Assembly: GCF_001274725.1 (NCBI RefSeq)
Contig: NZ_LGUF01000007.1
Coordinates: forward strand, 830,001-894,000
Reading direction: 5' to 3'
Length of the DNA: 64,000 nt
Source: Sporosarcina globispora
GTDB taxonomy: Bacteria; Bacillota; Bacilli; Bacillales; Cytobacillaceae
Both the position numbers and the translations under genes were made by a program. Positions 1 through 13,953 of the stretch are shown here, piece after piece (positions within the stretch are counted from its first letter, which is position 1; each line of letters begins with the position of its first letter). The notes below the pieces were generated by a model. It saw only the letters and a list, made by a program, of their open reading frames with translations. It did no database searches and had not been told where the DNA came from.

Positions 1-351
1 CAAAGACAGCGAAAATACATATTCCTGTTATTGTCTGTTTACGTTCTCGGCTGGGGGTTTACACCTTATCAATCTATATTCTTGGGCTTGATCCTCGGAA
101 CTTCGTTTAGTCTGTTCAATTTGTGGCTGATTTCACGAAAGACTCTGCAGTTTGGAGAGGCAGTTGAGAGGGGAGAGAAGGTGCGTTCACTTGGAACGGT
201 ATCCAGAATGGCTACGGCAGTGCTGGCAGTCATGATATCACTGGAATATCCGGACAAGCTGCATCTGATCAGCGTGGTAATTGGATTAATGACATCCTAT
301 ATTGTCATTATGATAGATTATTTTCTTCAATCTTTTCATTTACGTAAATAG
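1..351 (+). CDS. atpI: ATP synthase subunit I, 5' truncated
   Basis: This is the end of the small membrane protein that opens Bacillus atp operons and helps assemble the c-ring. The frame is open from base 1, and the first residues (QRQRKYIFLLLSVYVLGWG) already belong to the protein, so the start lies a few codons upstream of the window. The TTG at 31 is not the real start. There are four hydrophobic segments in about 116 residues. The stop is 21 bases before atpB. Identification rests on position and on resemblance to AtpI of Bacillus. Confidence 0.85.
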   Translation, partial: QRQRKYIFLLLSVYVLGWGFTPYQSIFLGLILGTSFSLFNLWLISRKTLQFGEAVERGEKVRSLGTVSRMATAVLAVMISLEYPDKLHLISVVIGLMTSYIVIMIDYFLQSFHLRK

Positions 352-366
352 CGGGAAGAGAGGTGA

Positions 367-1086
<720 letters not shown>

Positions 1087-1122
1087 TATATACCTGTTCA
1101 TTTCATGGACAAAACATTTTAA

Positions 1123-1374
<252 letters not shown>

Positions 1375-1396
1375 TAATACTGTACCAATCGTTCTA

Positions 1397-1437
1397 AATG
1401 GCGAAGATCATTCCATGAACCTTCGCCATTCCTTTAT
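1397..1437 (+). terminator. Hairpin between atpE and atpF
   Basis: A perfect 10-bp stem (AATGGCGAAG with CTTCGCCATT) is followed by a T-rich tract. It sits inside the operon, so it is more likely a leaky terminator or an mRNA-stabilising hairpin that raises atpE output than a true operon end. Confidence 0.6.
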
Positions 1438-1477
1438 GTTTTTTTACAGTAAAACTAATTCGGAATCATGCATATGA

Positions 1478-2574
<1,097 letters not shown>

Positions 2575-2583
2575 GATTCGTAG

Positions 2584-4107
<1,524 letters not shown>

Positions 4108-4178
4108 TAGAGTAAGCAATTAAGGATAGGGGATGTGATCCCCTCCCTTTGCCTCTCTTGTTAGGGTCTGACAAAAAA

Positions 4179-4297
4179 CGAAAAGCGGAGGCGCCTTGAT
4201 CAGCCCCGGCAAGCATAAGTCGAGCCCTGCAGGAAAGGTTATTTCCTTCCGGAAGGGATTGACTTATGACTCGAGGGGCTAGGCGCTGCAGCTGGCC
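4179..4297. repeat. Dispersed palindromic repeat, copy A
   Basis: About 120 bp between atpA and atpG. It begins AAAAGCGGAGGCGCCTTGAT and ends CGAGGGGCTAGGCGCTGCAG. The arms are imperfectly complementary, with an inner pair GCATAAGTC / GACTTATG. It is closely similar to 5188-5309 and, inverted, to 15020-15142 and 22086-22145. There is no open reading frame. It is probably a short non-autonomous repeat transcribed as a large hairpin. Confidence 0.9.
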
Positions 4298-4319
4298 TAA
4301 TCTTGAAAAAGGGTGGTGA

Positions 4320-5183
<864 letters not shown>

Positions 5184-5187
5184 TAAA

Positions 5188-5309
5188 GAAAAGCGGAAGC
5201 GCCTCGATCAGCCCCGACAAGCATAAGACAAGCCCTGCAGGAAGGCGTTTTTTCCTTCCGAAAGGGATTGGCTTATGACCTCGAGGGGCTAGGCGCTGGA
5301 GCTAGACAA
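5188..5309. repeat. Dispersed palindromic repeat, copy B
   Basis: Same family and orientation as copy A, in the 196-base gap between atpG and atpD. It begins AAAAGCGGAAGCGCCTCGAT and ends GGCTAGGCGCTGGAGCTAGA. The outer arms (GCGGAAGCGCC / GGCGCTGGAGC) and inner arms can pair. A trailing fragment, AAAAAGCGGAGC, follows at about 5313, as if a further partial copy once existed. Confidence 0.9.
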
Positions 5310-5334
5310 ACGAAAAAGCGGAGCTAGCAGGTGA

Positions 5335-6801
<1,467 letters not shown>

Positions 6802-6820
6802 TTCTGGACCAGGAGGGTAA

Positions 6821-7231
<411 letters not shown>

Positions 7232-7241
7232 TAAAAACATC

Positions 7242-7275
7242 AACACCTCCCGGCTTAGCAGGGAGGTGTTTTTTC
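7242..7275 (+). terminator. atp operon terminator
   Basis: A perfect 10-bp stem AACACCTCCC / GGGAGGTGTT with a 9-base loop is followed by a run of T. It lies 10 bases after the atpC stop. This is the clear end of the atp operon, so the downstream ftsZ gene is a separate transcription unit. Confidence 0.92.
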
Positions 7276-7332
7276 TAGAAACATTTACCACCCGAATTTT
7301 AAGGAAATTGCCCCAAAAATTAGATATATCAC

Positions 7333-7361
7333 TCGAATTCTTTCATATAGGCCTTTACAAT
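7333..7361 (+). promoter_or_regulatory. Candidate promoter of the ftsZ gene
   Basis: A TACAAT -10 at 7356-7361 lies 17 bases after a weak TCGAAT -35 at 7333-7338. Transcription would start around 7368, so the transcript would begin almost exactly with the hairpin described next. The -35 is poor, hence the modest confidence. Confidence 0.4.
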
Positions 7362-7364
7362 AGA

Positions 7365-7398
7365 AGAGAGTAAACCTTTAAAGGTTACTCTCTTTTTT
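7365..7398 (+). other. 5' leader hairpin before ftsZ
   Basis: An inverted repeat (AGAGAGTAA-ACCTTT / AAAGGT-TACTCTCT, one bulged A) followed by six T. It has the form of an intrinsic terminator but lies between the likely promoter and the ribosome binding site of ftsZ. It could attenuate ftsZ or, as a hairpin at the extreme 5' end, stabilise the message. Confidence 0.6.
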
Positions 7399-7440
7399 AA
7401 AGAAGTCATGCAAGTCTATTTGAATAAAGGAGGAGCCGCA

Positions 7441-8598
7441 ATGCTGGAGTTTGATACAAATATAGACCAATATGCTACGATCAAAGTCATCGGAGTCGGC
7501 GGCGGGGGAAATAACGCTGTAAACCGGATGATTGAACATGGAGTTGAGGGAGTAGAGTTTATTGCTGTTAATACAGATGGACAAGCTCTAAATCAATCAA
7601 AGGCAGAAGTAACCATGCAAATCGGTGCAGCCTTAACAAGGGGCCTGGGAGCAGGGGCAAATCCTGAAGTAGGCAGGAAGGCGGCGGAAGAAAGCGAAAG
7701 TCAGCTTCGTGAAGTATTGAAGGGTGCTGATATGGTATTCGTTACTGCCGGAATGGGCGGCGGAACCGGAACTGGTGCTGCTCCTGCCATTGCACGTATC
7801 GCACGTGAAGTGGGCGCACTGACAATTGGTGTGGTAACACGCCCTTTTAAATTTGAGGGACGCAAGCGAGCAGCCAATGCTGATGCAGGCATTGAAGCAA
7901 TGAAGAAAGCTGTAGACACGTTAATTATTATTCCAAATGATCGCTTATTGGAGATTATCGATAAGAAGACACCTATGCTTGAAGCGTTTATGGAAGCGGA
8001 TAATGTCCTCCGCCAGGGTGTTCAGGGCATTTCTGACTTGATTGCCGTCCCAGGTCTAATCAATCTCGATTTTGCCGATGTTAAAACGGTTATGTCCCAT
8101 AAAGGAACAGCATTGATGGGCATTGGAATTGCCACTGGGGAGGACCGCGCGGCTGAAGCAGCACGTAAAGCAATATCAAGTCCTTTGCTGGAAACGTCCA
8201 TTAATGGAGCCCGCGGCGTAATCATGAATATTACGGGCGGGTCAAATATCAGTTTATATGAAGTCCAAGAGGCTGCAGATATCGTAGCTTCTGCTTCGGA
8301 TGAAGAAGTGAATATGATTTTTGGCTCGGTCATTAATAATTCTCTGAAGGAGGAAATGATCGTAACAGTAATAGCGACTGGCTTCAATAACCAAGAAGAA
8401 CCAAGGGTTAAACCAAGTTCTAAGCCTCCTGTCGAACAAGAATATGTTCATACATATCAGTATGCAGAAGAACCAGCCAACCGACGTCCGGTTAGAGAAC
8501 ATCGGGAACGGGTTCAGGATGATTATCGGGTGCAGGCCGACCGGCAGGAAGAGTCACTTGACACGCCGGCATTCCTGAGAAACCGCAGAAGACGCTAA
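7441..8598 (+). CDS. ftsZ: Cell division protein FtsZ, outside the usual cluster
   Basis: Tubulin-like GTPase of 385 residues, very close to B. subtilis FtsZ over the core. The tubulin signature GGGTGTG is at residues 106-112, the T7-loop NLDFAD at 208-213 supplies the catalytic aspartates, a variable charged linker spans about 318-370, and the last residues [12 protein letters not shown] form the conserved tail that binds FtsA and SepF. Every key residue is present, so it should polymerise. The start is the ATG at 7441 after AAAGGAGGAG; an ATG at 7408 lacks a site. It is monocistronic here, between atpC and nuo, with no ftsA next to it. The window cannot show whether a second ftsZ exists in the dcw cluster, as would be normal. 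Confidence 0.93.
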   Translation: MLEFDTNIDQYATIKVIGVGGGGNNAVNRMIEHGVEGVEFIAVNTDGQALNQSKAEVTMQIGAALTRGLGAGANPEVGRKAAEESESQLREVLKGADMVFVTAGMGGGTGTGAAPAIARIAREVGALTIGVVTRPFKFEGRKRAANADAGIEAMKKAVDTLIIIPNDRLLEIIDKKTPMLEAFMEADNVLRQGVQGISDLIAVPGLINLDFADVKTVMSHKGTALMGIGIATGEDRAAEAARKAISSPLLETSINGARGVIMNITGGSNISLYEVQEAADIVASASDEEVNMIFGSVINNSLKEEMIVTVIATGFNNQEEPRVKPSSKPPVEQEYVHTYQYAEEPANRRPVREHRERVQDDYRVQADRQEESLDTPAFLRNRRRR

Positions 8599-8604
8599 TA
8601 ATAA

Positions 8605-8645
8605 AAACAGGCTGCCTTCATGAAGAAGGGCAGCCTGTTTTTAGG
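8605..8645 (+). terminator. ftsZ terminator
   Basis: AAACAGGCTGCCTTC / GAAGGGCAGCCTGTTT stem followed by TTT, directly after the ftsZ stop. It isolates ftsZ as a single-gene unit. Confidence 0.9.
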
Positions 8646-8737
8646 TAACGGGTAATTTTTTAGGAGTTATTTATGGATGGTTGATATGTTGGTGGGTGAG
8701 TGGTTGATAGCTGCAATCCTTAATTGATACATGAAGA

Positions 8738-8761
8738 AAGGACAGGCATGTGCCTGTCCTT
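8738..8761 (-). terminator. Terminator of the 62-residue gene
   Basis: A near-perfect palindrome AAGGACAGGCA / TGCCTGTCCTT with a two-base centre. Read on the minus strand it is followed by a short T-rich stretch and lies just after the stop at 8770. Confidence 0.65.
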
Positions 8762-8769
8762 ATATTATT

Positions 8770-8958
8770 TCAATACTTTGTCTGGTCATGCAGTGGTAAC
8801 TGATCTAAATTCTTATGCACGGTCATGAGCTTTTTAAGCAGGCTCAAAAACTTTTGCTTATCTTCAAATGGAGTCACGTCTAGTTCCTTTTTTAGCTCAT
8901 TGCTTTTTTTAACGAGCTCATCAAATTTTTGAATAACTGGGCAGTTGTTTTTAGTCAT
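8770..8958 (-). CDS. Small conserved-looking protein, unknown
   Basis: 62 residues, charged and mostly helical (KFDELVKKSNELKKELDVTPFEDKQKFLSLLKKLMTVHKNLDQL), with no membrane segment. An AGGAGA ribosome binding site lies 7 bases before the ATG on the minus strand and a hairpin follows the stop, so it behaves as a real monocistronic gene. I do not recognise the family. Cytosolic location is inferred only from composition. Confidence 0.65.
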   Translation of the reverse strand: MTKNNCPVIQKFDELVKKSNELKKELDVTPFEDKQKFLSLLKKLMTVHKNLDQLPLHDQTKY

Positions 8959-9098
8959 ATGTATTCTCCTAATTTAAGCTCTTGAGATAAATGTATCACA
9001 AAACATAATTTCAAAGGAAACAGCCATATTTCATTTATATTAAAAACGAATGGCCTATTTGACTAATATAACTATTTTGTTAAAAGTGTCAGATTTTG

Positions 9099-9127
9099 TT
9101 GAAACCCGAAGAACAGAGTCATATATT
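9099..9127 (+). promoter_or_regulatory. Sigma-A-type promoter before the 82-residue gene
   Basis: TTGAAA at 9099-9104, 17 bases, then TATATT at 9122-9127. This is a good vegetative promoter, about 50 bases before the start codon at 9180. Confidence 0.6.
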
Positions 9128-9179
9128 ATCAACATGTGCTTAGAAAGACAAGGCTTGAGAAAACCGGGGGGTGATATCC

Positions 9180-9428
9180 TTGTCGACTGTATTATTTGGA
9201 ACGGTGGAATATTATGAAAGAGAGTTAATAAACTATTTTTCAAATAATCATATAAGCAATACGATGAAAGAAGATGCAACCATGAAAATATTCATCATGC
9301 TTGAAGCGGAAATATTCAAGGTCTTTCTATTTGACGAAGCGATTCGGATTAAATGTATGCAAAATCTTTTAAAAGCATTTTGCCGGGTGTCTGAATCATT
9401 CTTGATTAAAGAGCAGCCTAATAAATGA
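9180..9428 (+). CDS. Small helical protein, unknown
   Basis: 82 residues beginning STVLFGTVEYYERELINYF. The start is taken as TTG 9180 because the GGGGGGTG sequence around 9165-9172 then serves as the ribosome binding site; a GTG at 9171 would sit inside it. A good promoter lies upstream and a hairpin follows, so the gene is probably real. No family recognised, no signal peptide, no clear membrane segment. Confidence 0.55.
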   Translation: MSTVLFGTVEYYERELINYFSNNHISNTMKEDATMKIFIMLEAEIFKVFLFDEAIRIKCMQNLLKAFCRVSESFLIKEQPNK

Positions 9429-9446
9429 ATAGATTAATTGAAATAA

Positions 9447-9479
9447 GAGGTCCCTGCTGTGAGAGACCTCTTTGTTTTA
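9447..9479. terminator. Shared terminator between converging genes
   Basis: AAGAGGTC and GACCTCTT arms around an 11-base loop, with a T-rich run on the plus side. It lies between the 82-residue gene and the converging LysM/3D gene and overlaps the end of the latter. Confidence 0.7.
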
Positions 9480-10199
9480 GTTCAGAATAGTAACTTTTAC
9501 ATCTTTTCTTCCCCATTGCATTGCATCTTGTGTTCCAGGAATAAACACGTCAATTTCATTTCCTTTTATGCCTCCGCCAATATCCTCAGCAGTTGCATAG
9601 CCGTATCCTTCTACAAATACTTTAGAACCCAAAGGAATAACGTCTGGATCAACTGCAATAACTTTTGCATCCGGGTTATCGTTAAGGTTTACCCCTGTTT
9701 TCGTAATGCCGATGCATCCTTCACAGCTGGCCGTATAGGCAGTTGCGGTGACAGTCAGGCTTTTGCCCTCTTCAGCTGCAGGCTGTTCGATGTTTGCTGC
9801 TTTTACGACTGTTTTGGGATTGGCAGTTTCTTCTTTTGCTGAATCATTTTTATAGATGATAAGCTCTAAACCAGGTTTTATAAAGTCTGATTTTAGCTGA
9901 TTCCACTTCATAAGGTTATGTACACTAATATCGTAAGTTTTGGCAATATTCCAGAGAGTATCACCAGATTCTACTATGTATATTTCCTCAGGTGAAACAT
10001 CAAGTTTATCATTCGGATGAATCAAATCTGAAGTTAAGCTATTCCAGTTTTTAATATCCTGAACTGAAACTTCATGTTTTTGTGCTATGGACCACAGTGT
10101 ATCCCCTTTGTTTACAGTTACTTCTTCAGCATGTGCGCTCACACCCGCTGTACTCCAGATGGTTATGGCAGCGAGCAGATAATATAAATACTTTTTCAT
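9477..10199 (-). CDS. Secreted LysM-3D domain cell-wall protein (YocH-like)
   Basis: 240 residues. A signal peptide (KKYLYYLLAAITIWSTAGVSAHA) is followed by two LysM peptidoglycan-binding domains (about 27-68 and 72-114), a short linker, then a C-terminal 3D domain with its aspartates (AVDPDVIPLGS, TAEDIGG, EIDVFIPG). The fold is related to lytic transglycosylase MltA, so the protein is probably a wall hydrolase. An AGGAGG site precedes the ATG. The paralogue at 62336 has one LysM domain but a very similar 3D domain (TATAYTASCxGC in both). Confidence 0.88.
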   Translation of the reverse strand: MKKYLYYLLAAITIWSTAGVSAHAEEVTVNKGDTLWSIAQKHEVSVQDIKNWNSLTSDLIHPNDKLDVSPEEIYIVESGDTLWNIAKTYDISVHNLMKWNQLKSDFIKPGLELIIYKNDSAKEETANPKTVVKAANIEQPAAEEGKSLTVTATAYTASCEGCIGITKTGVNLNDNPDAKVIAVDPDVIPLGSKVFVEGYGYATAEDIGGGIKGNEIDVFIPGTQDAMQWGRKDVKVTILN

Positions 10200-10660
10200 A
10201 ATAAGCCTCCTAATTGCTTGTTTGACAAATTCTATGCTAGCACAGAAAATTCTGAGAAAAAGAACAGGGGAGTTATAATTTAATTACGCAGATTTCAGGA
10301 AATTAACGAAGAAATGGCAAAACATAATAATGTTCATAAAAGGTGAACACAAAGAATCAGAAATAGTCATATTTGATATATTTAATCCTTAAGATGGTTT
10401 AAATAGAAATTTGTGGATTTGGAAGTTACACTGTTATCCAGCCAACAATGTAATATTGATAAACGGGAACTGGACGATAAAGCAGCAGAACTAACTGATA
10501 AATTTCGGTATCAAGGCTTTTACTTAAAAACACAGCCTATATTATTGAAAATTCTTCTTAAGTGTTACATACCTCACTGATAAAGGATAAAGTTTGATTT
10601 TTAATAGTAGAAAAGAATAAATGGTTATTGGATGGGGGCAAGCTCATATAATCTAGGGAA
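10200..10660. other. Non-coding stretch upstream of the nuo region
   Basis: AT-rich and without a convincing gene. A GTG-started frame at 10413-10580 (about 55 residues) lacks a ribosome binding site and is not taken as a gene. The promoter of the minus-strand LysM gene should lie near 10210-10260. Confidence 0.4.
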
Positions 10661-10870
10661 GGTGTGTCAACAGCTGAGAATAGCGAAATATAAATTCTCT
10701 CCCTGCGATTCCTCTTCTTGCGGTTCTCGGGATTAAGCAGGATGAATCCGCCGCCGAACTATAGATTCCTTCGCTTTTTGAGCGCGCCTTATAAAAGGCA
10801 GCAAAACCTTTGTTCGGGAGTCGAGAGAATTTCCAATAATAGTATGAGGTTGTGTCGACACATGGGGGAG
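10661..10870. other. Structured inverted-repeat element before the nuo promoter
   Basis: About 210 bases bounded by related inverted ends: left GTGTCAACA with AAATTCTCTC further in, right GAGAGAATTT then TGTGTCGACACA (a perfect 12-bp palindrome at 10852-10863). Inside are GGATT/AATCC, CCGAAC/GTTCGG and GCCTT/AAGGC pairs. No frame in it looks coding. It may be a small mobile repeat or a structured RNA. No known riboswitch motif was recognised. Confidence 0.45.
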
Positions 10871-10883
10871 TAGGGTGTATAAT
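10855..10883 (+). promoter_or_regulatory. nuo operon promoter
   Basis: TCGACA at 10855-10860, exactly 17 bases, TATAAT at 10878-10883. It has one mismatch to the sigma-A consensus and lies about 55 bases before the nuoA start. The -35 falls in the right-hand palindrome of the upstream element. Confidence 0.75.
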
Positions 10884-10939
10884 GATTACGGTTACATGTT
10901 TAAATGTTGTGAAAATTTTCAGCATTGGAGGGGATGGGC

Positions 10940-11314
10940 ATGGAGCTTTGGAATTTATATCAGAATAACTATCTGATAGTTTTTGTGTTTTTATGCTTGG
11001 GAGTTTTATTGCCTGTGGTGGCTTTGTTTTTGGGGAAGCTTTTGCGGCCCTATAAGCCATATGATTCGAAGTATACCACATATGAAAGCGGGATTGAGCC
11101 ATTCCATGATTCGAGGGTGCAGTTCAATGTCCGCTATTATATTTTTGCCCTGATGTTTGTCATTTTTGATGTAGAGACGGTTTTTTTGTATCCATGGGCT
11201 GTGGCATATGAAAAGCTTGGTATTTTTGCATTGATTGAGATGCTGATTTTTGTATTTATGCTGGTAATTGGACTTGTCTATGCGTGGAAAAAGAAGGTGC
11301 TGAAATGGATTTAA
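10940..11314 (+). CDS. nuoA: Complex I subunit NuoA
   Basis: Membrane subunit of 124 residues with three helices. It contains the loop [40 protein letters not shown], which carries the conserved acidic residues of the quinone-site loop and the FDVE motif. Of three possible starts, the ATG at 10940 (MELWNLYQN) is best placed after GGAGGGG at 10927. First gene of an 11-gene operon; it overlaps the nuoB start. Confidence 0.93.
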   Translation: MELWNLYQNNYLIVFVFLCLGVLLPVVALFLGKLLRPYKPYDSKYTTYESGIEPFHDSRVQFNVRYYIFALMFVIFDVETVFLYPWAVAYEKLGIFALIEMLIFVFMLVIGLVYAWKKKVLKWI

Positions 11315-11817
11315 AGTTGGATAATATAACCCCAGAAGAAATGGAAGAGCTGCAGCGTAATGTGTTTATGGCAACTTTGGAACAGATTAAAGCGTGGGCG
11401 CGGAGTAATTCATTGTGGCCAATGACCTTCGGGCTTGCTTGCTGTGCCATTGAAATGATGGGTGTAGGTTCATCGCATTACGATTTGGACCGCTTCGGAT
11501 CTTTTTTCCGTACATCTCCCCGCCAGTCTGATGTCATGATTGTTTCAGGTACAGTGACAAAGAAAATGGCGCCAATTGTCCGCCGTCTTTATGATCAGAT
11601 GCCTGAACCAAAATGGGTGATCGCGATGGGCTCCTGTGCAACTGCGGGCGGACCATATGTGAAGTCTTACTCAGTTGTAAAAGGGGTCGACCAGATTGTC
11701 CCAGTTGATGTATACATACCAGGATGCCCGCCAAATCCGGCAGCATTGATATATGGAATTAATAAACTAAAAGAAAAAATCCGTTATGAGGCTAAGACTG
11801 GGAAGAAGGTGATCTAA
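11305..11817 (+). CDS. nuoB: Complex I subunit NuoB
   Basis: Carries the terminal N2 [4Fe-4S] cluster that reduces quinone. 170 residues; ligands Cys46, Cys47 (ACCAIEMMG), Cys111 (GSCATAGG) and Cys141 (GCPPNP) are all present. The start is the ATG at 11305 after AGAAGGTG, overlapping the last codons of nuoA; the GTG at 11284 is less likely. Nearly identical in the core to the Bacillus cereus type. Confidence 0.96.
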   Translation: MDLKLDNITPEEMEELQRNVFMATLEQIKAWARSNSLWPMTFGLACCAIEMMGVGSSHYDLDRFGSFFRTSPRQSDVMIVSGTVTKKMAPIVRRLYDQMPEPKWVIAMGSCATAGGPYVKSYSVVKGVDQIVPVDVYIPGCPPNPAALIYGINKLKEKIRYEAKTGKKVI

Positions 11818-11820
11818 CCT

Positions 11821-12849
11821 ATGAGCGGAGAAAAAGATCTTGAACAGCTGAAAAAAGAAGCGGCGGCTAAGGCAAAGGCTGCGGCACTTGCAAAGATGAA
11901 AGCAAAAGAGCTGGGTGAAGTAAAGGAAGAACCTACTGAAGATATGGATCTGGCGAAGCAAAAAGCTGCAGCCGCTGCAAAAGCTAAGGCCGCCGCATTG
12001 GCTAAGCTAAAGGCAAAAGAGCTGGGTGAAGCAAAGGAAGAACCCCCTGCTGAAGATATGGATCTGGCAAAGCAAAAAGCTGCAGCCGCAGCAAAAGCAA
12101 AGGCTGCCGCTGCAGCAAAGGCGAAAGCCGCTGCCCAGGCAAAACAGACTGGCGGGGATGACGAAAAAGCAAAAGCCATTGCAGCCGCAAAGGCAAAAGC
12201 AGCAGCTGCCGCAAAAGCGAAATTAGCTGCAGCAGGCAAAGCTGGCGGAGCCGGAGATGATGAAAAGGCCAAGGCAATCGCAGCTGCGAAAGCAAAGGCC
12301 GCTGCAGCCGCGAAGGCTAAAGCTGCCGGAAGCAAGGCTGACACTGAACCAGCTGCAGAAAAGGCGCCATCCGTTAATCAGCACTATCTGGATAAATATG
12401 TGAAGGTAATCGAAGAAAACCTCGGAGCTGAGGTTCTTGAAGATTCCTACATTAATAATCTTTCCAAGGAAGTGCCGACTTTGGTTGCCAAGGCTGAATC
12501 ATATTTAAAATTGGCAGAATTTCTGAAATATAATGAACAACTTGGCTTTGATTACTTATCAGAGCTTCATGGCACTGATTTTGAGACCCATATGGAAGTG
12601 TATGCTCACTTATACTCATATAAAAATCGCCAATCTGTTGCACTTAAGGTTAAAATTGACCGCGATGAACCGGTAATCGATTCTCTGCAGCCGTTATGGG
12701 CGGGAGCGAATTGGCCGGAATGTGAGACGTATGATTTGCTGGGGATCAAGTTCAAGAGACACCCTAATCTATATCGGATTATGCTTGGGGAAGACTGGAT
12801 CGGGCATCCGCTGCGCAAAGACTATGAACCGTACGATGTGGAGGTGTAA
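11821..12849 (+). CDS. nuoC: Complex I subunit NuoC with long Lys/Ala-rich N-terminal extension
   Basis: 342 residues. The C-terminal half (about 185-342) is the normal 30-kDa NuoC domain that packs against NuoD in the peripheral arm (WPECETYDLLGIKFKRHPNLYRIMLGEDW, HPLRKDYEPY). Residues 1-175 are an extension made almost only of Ala and Lys, with internal repeats built on KAKAAALAKMKAKELGE and EDMDLAKQKAAAAAKAKAA. It should form long basic helices. A DNA-level repeat of about 125 bp underlies it (11866-12110). The extension is unlike E. coli NuoC. NuoE, F and G are absent from the operon, so the tail may help bind another electron donor; that is inference. Confidence 0.93.
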   Translation: MSGEKDLEQLKKEAAAKAKAAALAKMKAKELGEVKEEPTEDMDLAKQKAAAAAKAKAAALAKLKAKELGEAKEEPPAEDMDLAKQKAAAAAKAKAAAAAKAKAAAQAKQTGGDDEKAKAIAAAKAKAAAAAKAKLAAAGKAGGAGDDEKAKAIAAAKAKAAAAAKAKAAGSKADTEPAAEKAPSVNQHYLDKYVKVIEENLGAEVLEDSYINNLSKEVPTLVAKAESYLKLAEFLKYNEQLGFDYLSELHGTDFETHMEVYAHLYSYKNRQSVALKVKIDRDEPVIDSLQPLWAGANWPECETYDLLGIKFKRHPNLYRIMLGEDWIGHPLRKDYEPYDVEV

Positions 12850-12852
12850 CCA

Positions 12853-13953
12853 ATGCTGCGAACCGAAGAAATGCTCCTAAATGTTGGACCTCAGCATCCA
12901 AGTACACACGGTGTTTTCCGTCTTGTTTTGAAAATTGACGGTGAAGTCATTAAAGAGGCGAAACCGGTCATCGGCTATCTGCACCGCGGGACGGAGAAAT
13001 TGGCTGAAAACCTGCAGTATACGCAAATTATCCCTTATACAGACCGAATGGACTATCTTGCAGCCATGACGAATAATTATATCCTTGTCCATGCGGTTGA
13101 AACGATGATGGATATAAAAATTCCAGACAGAGCTGAATATCTGCGGATCATTACAATGGAACTTGGCCGAATTGCCAGCCATCTTGTCTGGTGGGGTACA
13201 TATTTGCTGGATATTGGAGCGACAAGTCCGTTCCTCTATGCATTCAGAGAGCGTGAAATGATTATCAATATGCTGAATGAGATTTCCGGCGGCCGCTTAA
13301 CGTTTAACTATATGCGTGTCGGCGGCGTCAAGTGGGATGCCCCGGAAGGCTGGATTGATAAGGTAAAAGAATTTGTTCCCTATATGCGTGAACAGCTGAA
13401 AGGCTATCATCAGCTTGTTACAGGCAACGAAATTTTCATGAACCGTGTCAAAGGAGTAGGGAAGTATACAAAAGAGGATGCTTTAAACTACTCGCTCAGC
13501 GGTGCAAACCTCCGCTGCACAGGCGTGAAATGGGATCTCCGCAAAGATGAGCCATACTCCATCTATGACCGCTTCGATTTTGATGTTGCTGTTCAGGATG
13601 GCGGGGATGCATGGGCCCGTTACCATGTTCGCATGAAGGAAATTGAAGAGTCATTAAAAATTCTGGAGCAGGCTGTTGAACAATTCCCTTCAGAAGGCGA
13701 TATTCTGGCAAAAGTGCCGAAAATCATCAAAGCACCTAAGGGGGAAGCGTTTGTAAGAATCGAATCACCGCGGGGAGAAATCGGCTGCTATATCGCGAGT
13801 GATGGAAAGAAAGAGCCATACCGGCTGAAATTCCGCAGGCCATCATTCTATAATCTTCAAATTCTCCCTAAATTGCTTGAAGGCGAAAACATTGCGAACT
13901 TGATTGCTATATTAGGGGCAATTGATATTGTCCTTGGGGAGGTGGACGGTTAA
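12853..13953 (+). CDS. nuoD: Complex I subunit NuoD
   Basis: 49-kDa subunit of 366 residues, descended from the large subunit of NiFe hydrogenases, lining the quinone cavity with NuoB. It begins EEMLLNVGPQHPSTHGVFR with the conserved histidines and ends LRFRRPSFYNLQ and GAIDIVLGEVDG. The nickel cysteines of hydrogenases are absent, as expected. GGAGGTG lies just upstream. The stop overlaps the nuoH start (TAATG). Confidence 0.97.
   Translation: MLRTEEMLLNVGPQHPSTHGVFRLVLKIDGEVIKEAKPVIGYLHRGTEKLAENLQYTQIIPYTDRMDYLAAMTNNYILVHAVETMMDIKIPDRAEYLRIITMELGRIASHLVWWGTYLLDIGATSPFLYAFREREMIINMLNEISGGRLTFNYMRVGGVKWDAPEGWIDKVKEFVPYMREQLKGYHQLVTGNEIFMNRVKGVGKYTKEDALNYSLSGANLRCTGVKWDLRKDEPYSIYDRFDFDVAVQDGGDAWARYHVRMKEIEESLKILEQAVEQFPSEGDILAKVPKIIKAPKGEAFVRIESPRGEIGCYIASDGKKEPYRLKFRRPSFYNLQILPKLLEGENIANLIAILGAIDIVLGEVDG

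Noticed and set aside
10413-10580. GTG-started frame of 55 codons upstream of nuo
   Set aside because: No ribosome binding site, no family resemblance, and the surroundings look non-coding.
10653-11102. Minus-strand frame of 149 codons across the nuoA start
   Set aside because: It runs antisense to nuoA and the structured element, with odd composition and no ribosome binding site.
11814-12344. Ala/Phe-rich minus-strand frame
   Set aside because: Mirror of the Lys/Ala repeat in nuoC.
11866-12345. Regular repeats that might suggest a CRISPR array
   Set aside because: The repeats are in frame with nuoC, have no unique spacers and encode the Lys/Ala extension.
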